DNA of 64,000 nt from Agroathelia rolfsii (lineage: Eukaryota; Basidiomycota; Agaricomycetes; Amylocorticiales; Amylocorticiaceae): assembly GCA_018343915.1 (NCBI GenBank), contig JABRWF010000007.1, forward strand, positions 2,728,001-2,792,000, in the 5' to 3' direction. The stretch's first letter is position 1. Every line of letters begins with the position of its first letter. Below are positions 21,637 through 32,818 of the stretch, in pieces. The notes beneath the pieces are model-generated. The model did no database searches. It saw nothing but the letters and a program-made list of their open reading frames with translations, and had not been told where the DNA came from. The position numbers and the translations under genes are program-made.

Positions 21637-22800
21637 TCTGATATGATTGTGAAGCTTCCAGAATCCCAGGGGTTCGATTCTATCTTAGTAGTAATAGACA
21701 GGCTGACAAAGATGTGCCACCTGATCCCCTGTGTAGAAGCAATCACAGCATCAGAAATGGCGGACTTGTATTTGACACATGTTTTCCGACTACACAGCTT
21801 ACCCTGGCAATGGACTTCAGACCAAGGACCCCAGTTTGCAGGAAAAGTAATGAGAGAAATCCATAAGTGGCTAGAAATTAAGACCTCCCTTTCCACCGCT
21901 TATCACCCTCAATCTGACGGACAAACCAAGCGACTCAATCAGGAAGTTGAAGCCTACCTCAGAAATTACGTATCTCATTGGCAAGACAACTAGGCTGGCC
22001 TCTTACCACTTGCAGAGTTTGCACTAAACAACTGTCAATAAGCATCCACGGGATCTTCCCCCTTCAAAATGAATTACAGATTCTTGCCCCATATGAACCT
22101 TACAACAGCTGGAATTTCGAACACGGAAGGAGCCCAGCTATGGATAGAGAAGGTCAAAGAGCTTCAAGAGGATGCAAAGGCAGCCCTGGATCACACAGCC
22201 AGCCAAATGAAATACTTCTTTGACAAACACGCGGCGGAGGTTCCAAAGTACGCTGCTAGCAATAAGGTCTGGCTAAGCACAGAAAACATTAAGCTTGCGC
22301 AACCCTCAAAGAAGCTCTCGGCAAAATGGATTGGCCCCTACAAGATCACGGAATTCATTGGGAACTGAGCAGTCTGGCTTGCAATTCCAAAAAGATGGAC
22401 AATTCATGATGTATTCCATGTGTCCCTGATCAAACCTCACATTGAAGTAGAATCCAGACCCCTCGTACCTGTCCTGGAAGTCGTTAAAGTTGAAGGAGAG
22501 GAAGAATATGAAGTCTTGCGAATAAAAGACAGTTGCCTAAGCCCAAGAACCAAGAAGTTGGAATACTTAGTCGAATGGAAGGGATATCCAGGAGAAGATT
22601 CGTGGGAAAAAGAAGCAAATATTACAAATGCCCCACAATTGATCAAGGAATTCCATAAGAAAAATCCCAAAGCACCTAAACGCCTATTGGCTGCAGTCTT
22701 TGCAGATCTACCATTCCGACCAATTGAAAACTTCACGGAAAAAACGGAGAAAATAGGAGGAACGTGGGAACTAGGGATGTTCCGGAGGAAATCCCCTTAG
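21637..22800 (+). pseudogene. A1 pol: integrase core, GPY module, chromodomain
   Basis: Core with D (SDMIVKLP), D (TSDQGPQFAG) and E (NQEVEAYL). GPY/F module (KWIGPYKITEF). Chromodomain (EYEVLRIKDS ... LEYLVEWKGYPGEDSWE) and a tail ending RRKSP-TAG at 22798-22800. Stops: QDN*AGLL near 21990, NNCQ*AS near 22038, and GN*AVW near 22366. The chromodomain itself is uninterrupted and retains its aromatic positions. Confidence 0.93.
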
Positions 22801-22811
22801 GAAGGGGGTAA
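22801..22811 (+). other. A1 polypurine tract
   Basis: GAAGGGGGTAA abutting the 3' LTR: the expected plus-strand primer. The same tract precedes the 3' LTRs of B1, B2, B3 and G. Confidence 0.8.
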
Positions 22812-23665
22812 TGTCATGAGAAGGAAATTTTCGCCAATTTTTCGATTATTCTCTTGTATTAATTGGACCATTATTTATTTAGTTATCACATATTCTTCTT
22901 CTTTCCATTTATTTTTCTTATAAAATTACCCTTTTAGGGCGTGGACTGTGGGCAGTGCAGTAGTTATATGATTGGCCCTCATGTGTTCCAAGCCGCATGT
23001 CACAGGAGTAATCTCGGGGCTGTGCGCATTTCCTTTTCACTATTACATACAGCCTAGGAACACAGACTTCCTTCCCTGATCAATTCCTAATGGTTACCAG
23101 TACTGGTCTGGAAACAGATCTCCACATGGATGCCCGGTGGAGTTAGGGTAAAAGATCTTCCCCTGCATTGCCACATTTACACTTCTATCTCCCTCTGTGC
23201 ACAGACCACCAAGGCTGCGCACGGACTATTCCATAGTAGTATAAATAAAGCATGTAACTTGTCCTGAAGAGCTCAGCTTCAACCTCTTTGCCTTCAGGCA
23301 AGTAAAACCAAGTTTGTATTCCCTTGGCTAGATTACTAATATAAACTTCGCCTTCAGGGTATATACTCACAGGCCTAGGCCCTCGTCCTAGCCTCTCTGT
23401 TTTCTCTCTCTCTCTCCCCATTCCCTTATATTAGGAGGCGGTGCAAATCCCCTCATGTGTGTGCATGTGAACTAAGAGCTACAATCACGTAAGAGCTAAG
23501 AAAGTACCTGGCACGCCCTCAATAAATACAGGGTTAGTGTACCTGTGGGAACACTCTTGCGTGGGTACTTCAATACTTTAGTGTTAAGAGGTGTATTGTT
23601 TGATTGTGCACACAAGTAGGCTTGCCACACCCAACGTCACATAGTCAAGGAGTATACCCTTGACA
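22812..23665 (+). repeat. A1 3' LTR (family A)
   Basis: 854 bp, equal in length to the 5' LTR; differences are mainly C/T and G/A transitions. Followed by the TSD ATGGG. Confidence 0.95.
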
Positions 23666-23670
23666 ATGGG

Positions 23671-24481
23671 CAAGGTTGACTGGACTTGGGATTCCGAAGA
23701 GCAGGAAAGTTTTGACAACCTCAAGAAAGCTTTCAGCACTACTCCAGTTTTGTGCTCCTACAATCAAAAGGCCCTAACCTGAGTTGAGACAGATGCTTCT
23801 TCATATGCTACCGGTGCAGTCCTTAGCCAAAAGGATGAATCTGGTGCCTGGCACCCAATCGCTTTCCTGTCCCAATCCATGAATGATGCAGAAAGGAATT
23901 ATGACATATGGGACAAGGAAATGTTGGGGGTTATCCGTGCCCTAGACCATTAGCGTCACTTGCTCCAAGGACTACCCAAACTATTCAAAATCTGGACAGA
24001 CCACAAGAACCTGGAGTACTGGACCACAGCTTGTAACCTCACCCGTCATCAGGCTCACTGGTCCCTTTTCCTGGCAGACTTTAACTTCCACATTCATTAC
24101 TAGAAAGGAGCTGAGAATGGCAAAGCAGACGCATTATCTCAATGACTGGATCTTCAGGTTTCGGATGCCAAAGATAATCATGATATAGTCTTGCTTGATC
24201 CAAAACTATTCCGGATAAACGCTGCCCGATGAGGTCATGTCCTTATGGAAGGAGAATCTGAGCTACTCAAGAAAATCCGGAATGCTTCTCCCAAAGCAGA
24301 GGTTGCAGAGGCATTATGACTAGTCAAGGATTTAGGACCCGTAAAACTTCAAAAGGGTTTAGAAGAATAGAATCAAGAAAATGGGGTTATTCTTCAACAA
24401 GGCAGAGTCTACGTACCCGCAGACAAGGAAATACATACCCAGATCATCTCAATGTACCATGACAGTTTACTCAGCGGTCAC
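23671..24481 (+). pseudogene. B2 pol: RNase H and integrase N-terminus
   Basis: Resumes where A1 inserted: KVDWTWDSEEQESFDNL, RNase H ([24 protein letters not shown]), then DPKLFRINAAR and YHDSLLSGH of the integrase zinc domain. At least six nonsense codons (for example in LT*VET, LDH*RH, HY*KGA, LSQ*LD, AR*GHV, EE*NQ). Ends at the TSD GTCAC. Confidence 0.88.
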
Positions 24482-25340
24482 TGTCATGAGAAGGGAATTT
24501 TCGCCAATTTTTCGGCTATTTTCTTGTATTATTTGGACAATTATTTAATTAGTTATTGCATTTTCTTCTCCTTTTCCTTTATTTCCCTTATAAAAATTAC
24601 CCTTTAAGGGCGTGGACTGTGGGCAGTGCAGTGGTCATGTGATTGGCCCTCACGTGTACCAAGCCGCACGTCACAGGAGTAATCTCGGGGCTGCGCGTAC
24701 TTCTACTTCACTATCACGCACAGCCTAGGAACACAGACTTCCTTCCCTGATCAATTCCTAACGGTTACCGGTACCGGTCCGGAAACGGATCTCCACACGG
24801 ATGCCCGGTGGAGTTAGGCTAAAAGATCTTCCCTTGCATTGCCACAACTATGCTTCTATTTCCCTCTGCGCACAGACCAACAAGGCTGCGCACGGACCCT
24901 TCTATAGTAGTATAAATAGTGCATATAACTTGTCCTGAAGAGCTCAGCTTCGACCTCTTTGCCTTCAGGCAAGTAACCCAAAGTTTGTATCCATTAAATA
25001 GATTGCTAATAACACTTCGCCTTCAGGGTAAAACTCCTCAGGCCTAGGCTACCCATCCTAGCCCCTTCTCTTTCTCTCTCTCTTTCCTTATCTTCCACTA
25101 GGAGGCGGTGTAAATCCCCTCATAAGTACGTGTGCGTGTGAACCTCATAAGAGCATCGATTAAGTAAGAGATAACCGAGTACCCGGCCATCCCTTCAATA
25201 AGATTAAGGGTTTGGTAACTGTGGGAAAGCTCTTGCTTAGGTACTTTGAATTTTAGTGTTAGGAGGTATATTGTTTGATTGTGCGTACTAGTAGGCTCCC
25301 CATGCCCAACGTCACATAGTCAAGGAGTATACCCTTGACA
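24482..25340 (+). repeat. Solo LTR, family A (859 bp)
   Basis: TSD GTCAC at 24477-24481 and 25341-25345. Complete TGTCATGAG ... CTTGACA with an intact AGCTTCGACCT motif. Confidence 0.94.
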
Positions 25341-25345
25341 GTCAC

Positions 25346-25677
25346 CCGGGTCAGCATAAAACCTTGGAATGAGTATCATGCAACTACTGGTGGCCTAGTA
25401 TGACTAAAGCTGTAAATGAGTATGTGGAAACCTGCCAGATTTGCCTCTAAAACAAGTCCTCCCGATTGCCTGCCTTCGGCCCCCTTGAACCCCTTCCGAC
25501 ACCTACAAGACCTTGGGATCACATCACAATGGACATGATAGTCAAGCTACCAGATTCACAGGGATACGATAGTATACTCATTATAGTTGATTGTTTTTCC
25601 AAAATGACCCATGTAATCCCAACCACAGAGAAAATTAATGCAATTGGAACCGCAGAATTACTCTGGTCTCAGGTATT
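25346..25677 (+). pseudogene. B2 pol: integrase zinc domain to catalytic core
   Basis: HQHKTLE, then YWWPSMTKAVNEYVETCQICL, then RLPAFGPLEPLPTPTRPWDHITMDMIVKLPDSQGYDSI with the first catalytic Asp. Two stop codons (near 25370 and 25448). The open frame from 25466 continues into the B3 LTR, but that extension is spurious. Ends at the TSD GTATT of B3. Confidence 0.88.
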
Positions 25678-27541
25678 TGTCAAGGCTTACGCTCTTGACT
25701 TAACCAGACAATGTAACCCTCTTAAAGGTATGAGAGTGGACTGTAAGGTCCCTTTTACATGTATATATGTGTGGTCTTTTGTAGGCGCGTACGTGCTCCC
25801 ATTGCTATCCTTTGTAATAGTAACCTTGAAACGCTACTTTGCTAGGATTGCTTTTCGGTACTCTAGCCTGAGGCTTCCCGTGTGCTCTCTTTGCGTCAAA
25901 TAGCTTTTACAGGGTTTTCTTACTCGGAGTAGGCGGCTTAGCCCTCCGTACTACAACAAACGCCTAAGAGGACTTGTTTCTGCCTCTACCTGAATGAACA
26001 GGGTTTTATCATGCGCACTTGCCTCTATGTATTGAGGGCTTTATGACTTATTTGCCTTCTTATATCAAGGCTTACGTAAACTACTACTAAGACGCCCTTA
26101 AGGCCTTACACTTAATAGGGAAGGGTGTGAAAGAGAGAGAGAGGTGGGCTAGGACTTATGTAAGCCTGAAGGCGAAAAATATATTAGTTTCTTATGTAAC
26201 TATACAAGAGGGGTGGTACCCTTACCTGAAGGTGAAAAGGTCGAAGCTAAGGTTCAGGTAAGGGTTTACAGGCTTTGTCAAGGGTAAACTCCTTGACTCG
26301 TGACGTTGGGCGTGGGGTGCCTACTTGTGCACTTATCAAAACAGTCTACTTCTTTAACACTAAGTACTAAAGTACCTACAAATGAGTTTTCCCACAGATA
26401 TCACCACTCTTATTCTATTGAGAGGGTGACCGGGTACTTTCTTATCTCACTTGTAATCGTTCGCTCTTAATTCACACGCACGAGGGGATTTGCACCACCT
26501 CCAAGTAAAAGGGGAAAAGAGAGAGAGAGAGAGGGAAGAGAACGGGCTAGGACGATAAGCCTAGGCCTGAGAGTTTTACCCTGAAGGCAAAGATGTTATT
26601 AGTAATCAAACTATGGAATACAAATCCTTTACTTGCCTGAAGGCGAAGAGGTCGAAGCTGAGCTCTTCAGGACAAGTTACATGCTCTATTTATACTACTA
26701 TTGAAGGGTCCGTGCGTAGCCTGAATGGTCTGTGCGCAGAGGGAAATAGAAGTGTAAAGGTGGCAATGCAGGGGAAGAACTTTTAACCTAACTCCACCGG
26801 GCATTCGTGTGGAGATCCGTTTCCGGACCAGTACCGGTAACTGTTAGGAATTGTTCAGGGAAGGAAGGCTGTGTTCCTAAGCTGTGCACGATGGTGAAAA
26901 TAAAGTTCGCACAGCTCCGGGATTACTCCTGTGGCGTGCGGCTTGGAACACGTGAGGGCCAATCACATGACCACTGCACTGCCCACAGTCCACGCCCTTT
27001 AAAGGGTAATTTTTATAAGAAAAATGGAAAATGGTAAAAGAAAATACGATAACTAATTAAATAATAGTCCAAATAATACAAGAAATAGACCGAAAAATCC
27101 GCAAAAATTCCATCTCATGACAGGCTTGTATTTATACATAAAAATGAAGGGCCCATGCGCAACCTTGATGGTCTGTGTGCAGCGGGGTTCATAAGCGGAA
27201 ATGACTAGAATGCAGGGGCAGTGCTTTGTGCCTAAGTCTAATGAGCAACCAATCAGAATGATGAGTCTAGTACTCCTTAGTAATCGCACAGTGATCGGAA
27301 TGACCCTGGTTCCTGAGTCTAGACCTTTTGATGAAAAAGGAATGATCTAGACTCCGCCTTCCTAATATACTCTTGTCACGAGCACTCCTGTCACATGGGG
27401 CTATCACAGCCAGTCACATATGCGTCAAGATGTCACCTGCAAGGTATTTTGTCTATAACTTGGTCAAATAAAATCGTAAAAATGCAATAAAAATATATAC
27501 ATGTCCGTACAGAAAAGGCGAAAAATGTCCAACTCATAACA
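25678..27541 (-). repeat. B3 3' LTR, split by a solo A LTR
   Basis: B-family LTR whose two pieces (25678-26275 and 27128-27541) join at GGCTT. Net length equals its partner at 34726. It shares with that partner a version of the TGTCAAGGCTTACGCTC end distinct from B1, so B3 is a separate subfamily. Confidence 0.93.
26276..27122 (-). repeat. Solo LTR, family A (847 bp), inside a B LTR
   Basis: TSD GGCTT at 26271-26275 and 27123-27127. Complete A LTR on the minus strand. Confidence 0.94.
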
Positions 27542-30061
27542 TTACCCCCTTCTCAAGGGAGTTACTCCGGAACTTCCCTAGTTCCCATCCAGCGTTTTCC
27601 TTTGTGATAGTTTCTGTGTAGTTTTCGATAGGCCTAAAAGGTAATTCCCCAAAGACTGCAGCATTTAAGCATTTAGGTGCATTGGGGTGTCTTTTATGGA
27701 AATCTCGTATTCTAGCTTTGGCGTGCGTCAGGTGATCTGTGGGTTCCCAATTGTCTTCCCCAGGGGCGTCCTTCCAGCTAACAAGATATTCGAGCCTTTT
27801 AGGTCTCCCCAAGATCCTGGAGTCCTTAATCTGAGCGACTTCCCATTCCTCTTCTCCTTCGACCTCTACAGGTTCAGGTGGTGGTTGATCCCGGTCTGAT
27901 GGCTTGTGACCAGATAGGAGAGAGACATGAAAGATGTTATGTATAGACCAAGTATGAGGTATTTTAAGGTGATAGGCAAGGGGACCAATTCTTTCCAAGA
28001 TTTCATATGGACCTGCAAACTTAGCAGCGAGTTTCTTGGTTGGTTGAGAAGTTTTCAGGTTTTCTGTGGATAGCCAGACTTTATCACCCTTCTGCCATTG
28101 AGGTGTTTCTTGTATGTGCTTATCGAAGGACTCCTTCATCTTCTCTACTGCCAAATTAAGAGCGGATAATGCATCTGCTTAAGCATTGGAGATAATGTGT
28201 AACCAGTCTTCTACTGCGGGGGTTTCGAAGATTCCTGTTAAGGAGAAGTCTATTTGTGGATCAAAGCCGTAATTCATCCAAAAGGGTGATATCTTGGTAG
28301 CTGAATGCTGGCGGTTGTTTAAGGCAAATTCGGCAGAAGGGAGTAGTTGAGCCCAATCATCTTGTCGGTGTGAAACAAAGAACCTGAGGTAAGCTTCCAA
28401 TTCCTGGTTGACACACTCAGATTGCCCGTCTGTCTGTGGGTGGTAGGCTGTGGACATTGCTGTGGTAATTCCAAGACGCTTGTGGACCTCCTTCATAACC
28501 TTGCTTGCAAACTGGGGTCCCCTGTCAGAGGTGATTCTGGATGGTAACCCATGGAGCTTAAAGACATGTGACCAAAGAAGCTTGGCTGTCCCGATAGCAT
28601 TGATTTTTTCTGTAGTGGGAATGATGTGGGTCATTTTTGAGAATTGGTCAACTACTACTAAGATACTATCGTAACCTTGGGAATCTGGGAGTTTGACTAT
28701 CATGTCCATAGTGATGTGGTCCCAAGGCCTGGTAGGCGTAGAAAGGGGTTCGAGAGGGCCAAATGCGGGTAAACGGGATGCCTTGTTTTGGAGACAAACT
28801 TGACAGGTTTCTACGTATTCGTTTACAGCTTTAGTCATGCCCGGCCACCAATAATTGCAGGAAACTAGTTCGAGGGTCTTATGTTGGCCTGGGTGACCGC
28901 TAAGTAGACTGTCATGGTACATGGATATGATTTGGGTTTGTATCTCCCTATCTGCTGGAACGTAAACCCTTCCTTGTTGCAAAATGACCCCATTCTCTTG
29001 GTTCCATTCTTCTAATCCCCTTTGAAGTTTCATGGGTCCTAAATCCTTGATCAGTCGTAATGCTTCTGCAACCTCTGCTTCGAGGGAAACATTCCGGATT
29101 TTCTTGAGCAGTTCACCTTCTCCTTCCATGAGGACATGGCCTCGTCGAGCAGCATTTATTCGGAATAACTTGGGGTCAAGCAGGACTACTTCTTGATTGT
29201 CATTGGCATTCGAGACCTGAAGATTGGGTCGGCAAGATAATGCATCAGCCTTGCCATTCTCAGCACCCTTCTGGTAATGGATTTGGAAATTAAAGTCCGC
29301 TAGGAAAAGGGACTAGCGGGCTTGACAACAGGTGAGATTACGGGCGGTCGTCCAATACTCCAGGTTCTTGTGGTCCATCCAGATTTCGAAGGGTTCAGGT
29401 AGACCTTGGAGAAGATGACGCCAATGATCCAAAGCACGGATAACTCCTAGCATTTCTTTATCCCAGATATCGTAATTCCTTTTGGTGTCATTCATGGACT
29501 GGGACAAGAAAGCAATTGGGTGCCAAGCGCCAGTTTCATCCTTCTGGCTGAGAACCGCACCAGTAGCATATGAAGAGGCATCTGTCTCGACTTGGGTTGG
29601 AGCCTTCTGATCATAGGAACGCAGGACTGGAGCAGTGCTGAAGGCCTTCTTGAGGTTATCAAAGCTTTCTTGTTCTTCAGAACCCCAGGTCCAGTTGACC
29701 TTGCCAGTGAGGCGGTCCAGAGGTTTGCAGATCTTTCCAAAGTCACGGATGAATTGTTGATAATAATTGGCCAAACCTTGGAATTTGTGAACCTCCTTGA
29801 CGTTCTTCAGGGTGGGCCAGTCTAGGATTGGTTCAACCTTTTCTGGGTCCATGCGAACTTGACGGTGGGAAACAATGAAACCTAAGATATTGACTTCGGG
29901 CCTTTCTACTTCGAACTTATCCAGGTTACCATATAGGTTGTGCTCTCTTAGGATGGAAAGGACTTCTCATGTGATCTTGCGTAGCCTCTCCTTGGTCTCA
30001 GCTCCAATGATCACATCATCAATGTAAACCCTGATGAATCCTAATTGGACTAGGCAAAGGA
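27534..30061 (-). pseudogene. B3 pol: RT YIDD to RNase H, integrase and chromodomain
   Basis: Runs from QLGFIRVYIDDVIIGA (catalytic YIDD intact; codons 30015-30026) through the thumb, RNase H ([21 protein letters not shown]), zinc domain (GHPGQHKT ... CQVCLQNK), DDE core (MDMIVKLP, TSDRGPQF, NQELEAYL), GPY module (KFAGPYEIL) and chromodomain (EEWEVAQIKDS ... LEYLVSWKDAPGEDNWE). Three stops: TGA 29967-29969, TAG 29313-29315 (TGG to TAG) and TAA 28179-28181 (CAG/CAA to TAA). The frame passes through the polypurine tract and ends at TGA inside the 3' LTR (27534-27541 belong to the LTR). Confidence 0.93.
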
Positions 30062-30906
30062 TGTCAAGGGTACACTCTTTGATCTTGTGACTTTGGGCGT
30101 GGTGAGCCTACTTGTGCACTAAACCAAACAATATACTCTTAACTTATTAAGTCTCAGAAGTACCTACAAAGGAGTTTTCCCACAGATACGCAATGCCTAT
30201 GTCTATTGAGGCTGCGCCAGGTACTTTCTTATCTCCTAAGTATTCGAAGCTCTTTGTCACACGCACACACACAAGGGGATTCGCACCACCTCCAAGTAAG
30301 AGTAAAAGAGGGAGAGAGAAAGGGGGCTAGGACGGAGGCCTAGGCCTGAGAGATGATACCCTGAAGGCGAAGATTATATTAGTAATCTATTAAAGGGATA
30401 CAAACTTTTGGTTTTACTTGCCTGAAGGCAAAGAGGTCAAAGCTGAGCTCTTCAGGACAAGTTACATGCGTTATTTATACTGCTATGGAAAGGTCCGTGC
30501 GCAGCCTTAGTGGTCTGTGCGCAGAGGGAGATAGAAGTGTAAATGTGGCAATGCAGGGGAAGATCTTTTAACCTAACTCCACTGAGCATCCGTGTGGAGG
30601 TCCGTTTCCGGACCGGTACCGGTAACCATTAGGAATCGATCAGGGGAGGAAGTTTGTGTTCCTAGGCTATGCGTGATGGTGAAAAGGAAGTACACACAGC
30701 CCCGAGATTACTCCTGTGACGTGCGGCTTGGAACACGTGAGGGCCAATCACATGACCACTGCACTGCCCACAGTCCACGCCCTAAAGGGTAATTTTTATA
30801 AGAAAAGTATAAGAAAATGAAAGAAAATACAATAACTAATTAAATAATAGTCCAAATATTACAAGAAAATAACCGAAAAATCGGCGAAAATTCCCTACTC
30901 ATGACA
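30062..30906 (-). repeat. Solo LTR, family A (845 bp)
   Basis: TSD AAGGA at 30057-30061 and 30907-30911. Inserted in the B3 RT palm. Confidence 0.94.
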
Positions 30907-30972
30907 AAGGAGGATGTCATCCATCAATGCTTGCATAGAGGAGGGAGCATTGCAAAGCCCAAAGGGCATAAC
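30907..30972 (-). pseudogene. B3 RT micro-fragment between two solo LTRs
   Basis: Only 66 bp, encoding VMPFGLCNAPSSMQALMDDIL(L) of the RT palm. It places the two flanking LTRs as independent insertions into one pol. Confidence 0.9.
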
Positions 30973-31833
30973 TGTCATGGGTCACTCATGACTCAAACCA
31001 ACCAAACACATCTAGCCTGGGAAGGCTAGGCAAAAGGGGGGGGGGGGTACTACTGATATCTTTAATCTCCCCCAGTAGGGAGGTGCAACTCATGTTTAAA
31101 GACCTAGAGGCAAGGTCTCCCACTGTTTTATGAAGGCTTCCATGCAACATATAATCACTGGTATTCTTTAAAGTCCCTTTGCCAGATGGGACATGCTGTC
31201 TTGGACTAGACACAATTCTTTATACTCCCTGATCCTAGGAGTCCATGTTCACACATCATGGTGACACATGCTTTCACTCAGTATTATACTCCCTTAGAGC
31301 ATGGAGTCACAGCATATCCCCTTAACCTTGGGGTCCAGGTATAACAAGTCAAAGATGATGATGGGGGGGGGGGGTAAAACACACAAGAGAGAGAGTGGGA
31401 GATGAGAACTTTCAGGTGTGAGTGAGAATGACTCAGAGGGCAAAAGGTGGTCAAGCTGGATTGCAAAGGCCCCAAGGGCAGGCCTCTATATACTGTTTAC
31501 AAGTACTCTAAGAATAGTCCTTAACTCCACATCAAGGGAAATAGAAGAAAGGAAAGAGAAAGGATCAGAGGAGTTAGAACAGAAGTACAGTGTGGGAAAA
31601 GATCAAAGATGGAAGAAGCATCAAAGATGGAAGAAGCAGATCAATGATGTACATCAGAAGATCAGGAAGCAAACCCAAATGAAGTACAGTACTATATGAA
31701 CAAAGCAGCAATAAACCCAAAATAAAGAAATAAATCCTATGCACTCAAATCAAAAGATAAAAATTCAAGAAAAATAGTAGAAAATACAGAAAAATCAGGA
31801 GAACAAGATAAGCCATAAGATCAACTCATGACA
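30973..31833 (-). repeat. Solo LTR, family F (861 bp)
   Basis: TSD ATAAC at 30968-30972 and 31834-31838. On + it starts TGTCATGGGTCACTCATGAC. Near-identical, oppositely oriented copy at 43342-44196. Contains a poly-G run at about 31037-31047. No related internal region is seen. Confidence 0.93.
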
Positions 31834-31838
31834 ATAAC

Positions 31839-32818
31839 CAAGGGTTCAAAAAGTCCGCATGATATGATAAAGGCAGCCTTGCGTTCATCTCCTTCTCTAA
31901 TTTGGATGTTGTTGAACCCTGCTCGCAGGTCAATTTTGGTGAACCAACAGAACCTGGTTATATGCTCGACAATTTCGGAGATCAAGGGAAGAGGGTAGGC
32001 ATTCTTGACCATCTGCTCATTGAGGGCGTGATAATCCTGGACAGGGCGGAGTTTCCCATTCTTCTTGGGTACAAAGAACATCGGGGCAGTGAATTCACTT
32101 TCAGATTTACGAATATATCCCTTAGCCAGGTTGTTGTCAATCCACTCATTGAGTGCATCAGTTTCGTTGCTGCTGAGGGGGTATACACGCCCTTGTCTGA
32201 GCTTGGTTTCATCAAGCAACTCAATCTTGTGGTCTGACGGCTTATGGCTAGGTAATCTACTCGCTTCTTCTTCAGAGAAAACATTAGCAAAGTCCTCATA
32301 TCCGGGTGGCATAGCAGTGGTGGCTTGTACAGTTTCCTTTTCGGGTAGGAATGTCACCTCAGCAGATTTCCAATCAATAACGGGATTTTCGAGTTGTAAC
32401 CAGTCAATTCCCAGGATAACGTCTTCTTGCCCAATGTCGACAATACAAAGCGGGAGGTACTTTCTCTCGGATCCAATTGTAGTATCCAGGATGGCAACAG
32501 ATTCAATCTTTCCTATCTGATTCGCGGAGTTATCGATATTATACAGGGGAATGGGGTGAGGTAATTTTTTTGTGGGTATTTTATGTTTTTCTACATATCT
32601 ATAATTTACAAAAGAAGAAGCGCCAGAATTGATCATAGCAAAAGTAGAAAAATTTCTAAAAGGTCCATGGAACATGATAGGAACCTTGAGGTGCTGTCCA
32701 TTTGCACCGGCAAGGGAGAAATAAGAAGAGGAAGAAATAGAAATATTGTTACAGGAGGAGAAAGAAGAAAGTCTATTTTGTACATATTGGTCAGACTGAA
32801 TAGCCCTTTCAGCTGACC
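31839..32818 (-). pseudogene. B3 pol: protease and RT N-terminal half
   Basis: Open in the -1 frame relative to gag. Protease motif AMINSGASS: the catalytic Asp codon is AAT (plus-strand 32628-32630), and one Ser of the usual SSS is missing. RT: PMFFVPKKNGKLRPVQDYHALN, FTKIDLRAGFNNIQIREGDERKAAF. About 284 residues remain uninterrupted before solo LTR F. Loss of the protease Asp should abolish polyprotein processing. Confidence 0.93.

Larger units (their letters stand above)
14722..23665 (+). mobile_element. A1: complete family-A chromovirus with two nested K LTRs
   Basis: TSD ATGGG at 14717-14721 and 23666-23670. Two 854-bp LTRs. Removing K1 and K2 leaves about 7.2 kb: LTR, PBS, leader, gag, protease, RT, RNase H, integrase, chromodomain, polypurine tract, LTR. 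At least a dozen nonsense codons make it inactive. Confidence 0.95.

Noticed and set aside
16045..22800. Possible domesticated gag-pol host gene
   Set aside because: Flanked by LTRs and a TSD, with stops throughout; this is an element, not an exapted gene.
25466..25903. 145-codon frame starting in integrase
   Set aside because: The second half is the B3 LTR; it is an insertion artefact, not a fusion gene.
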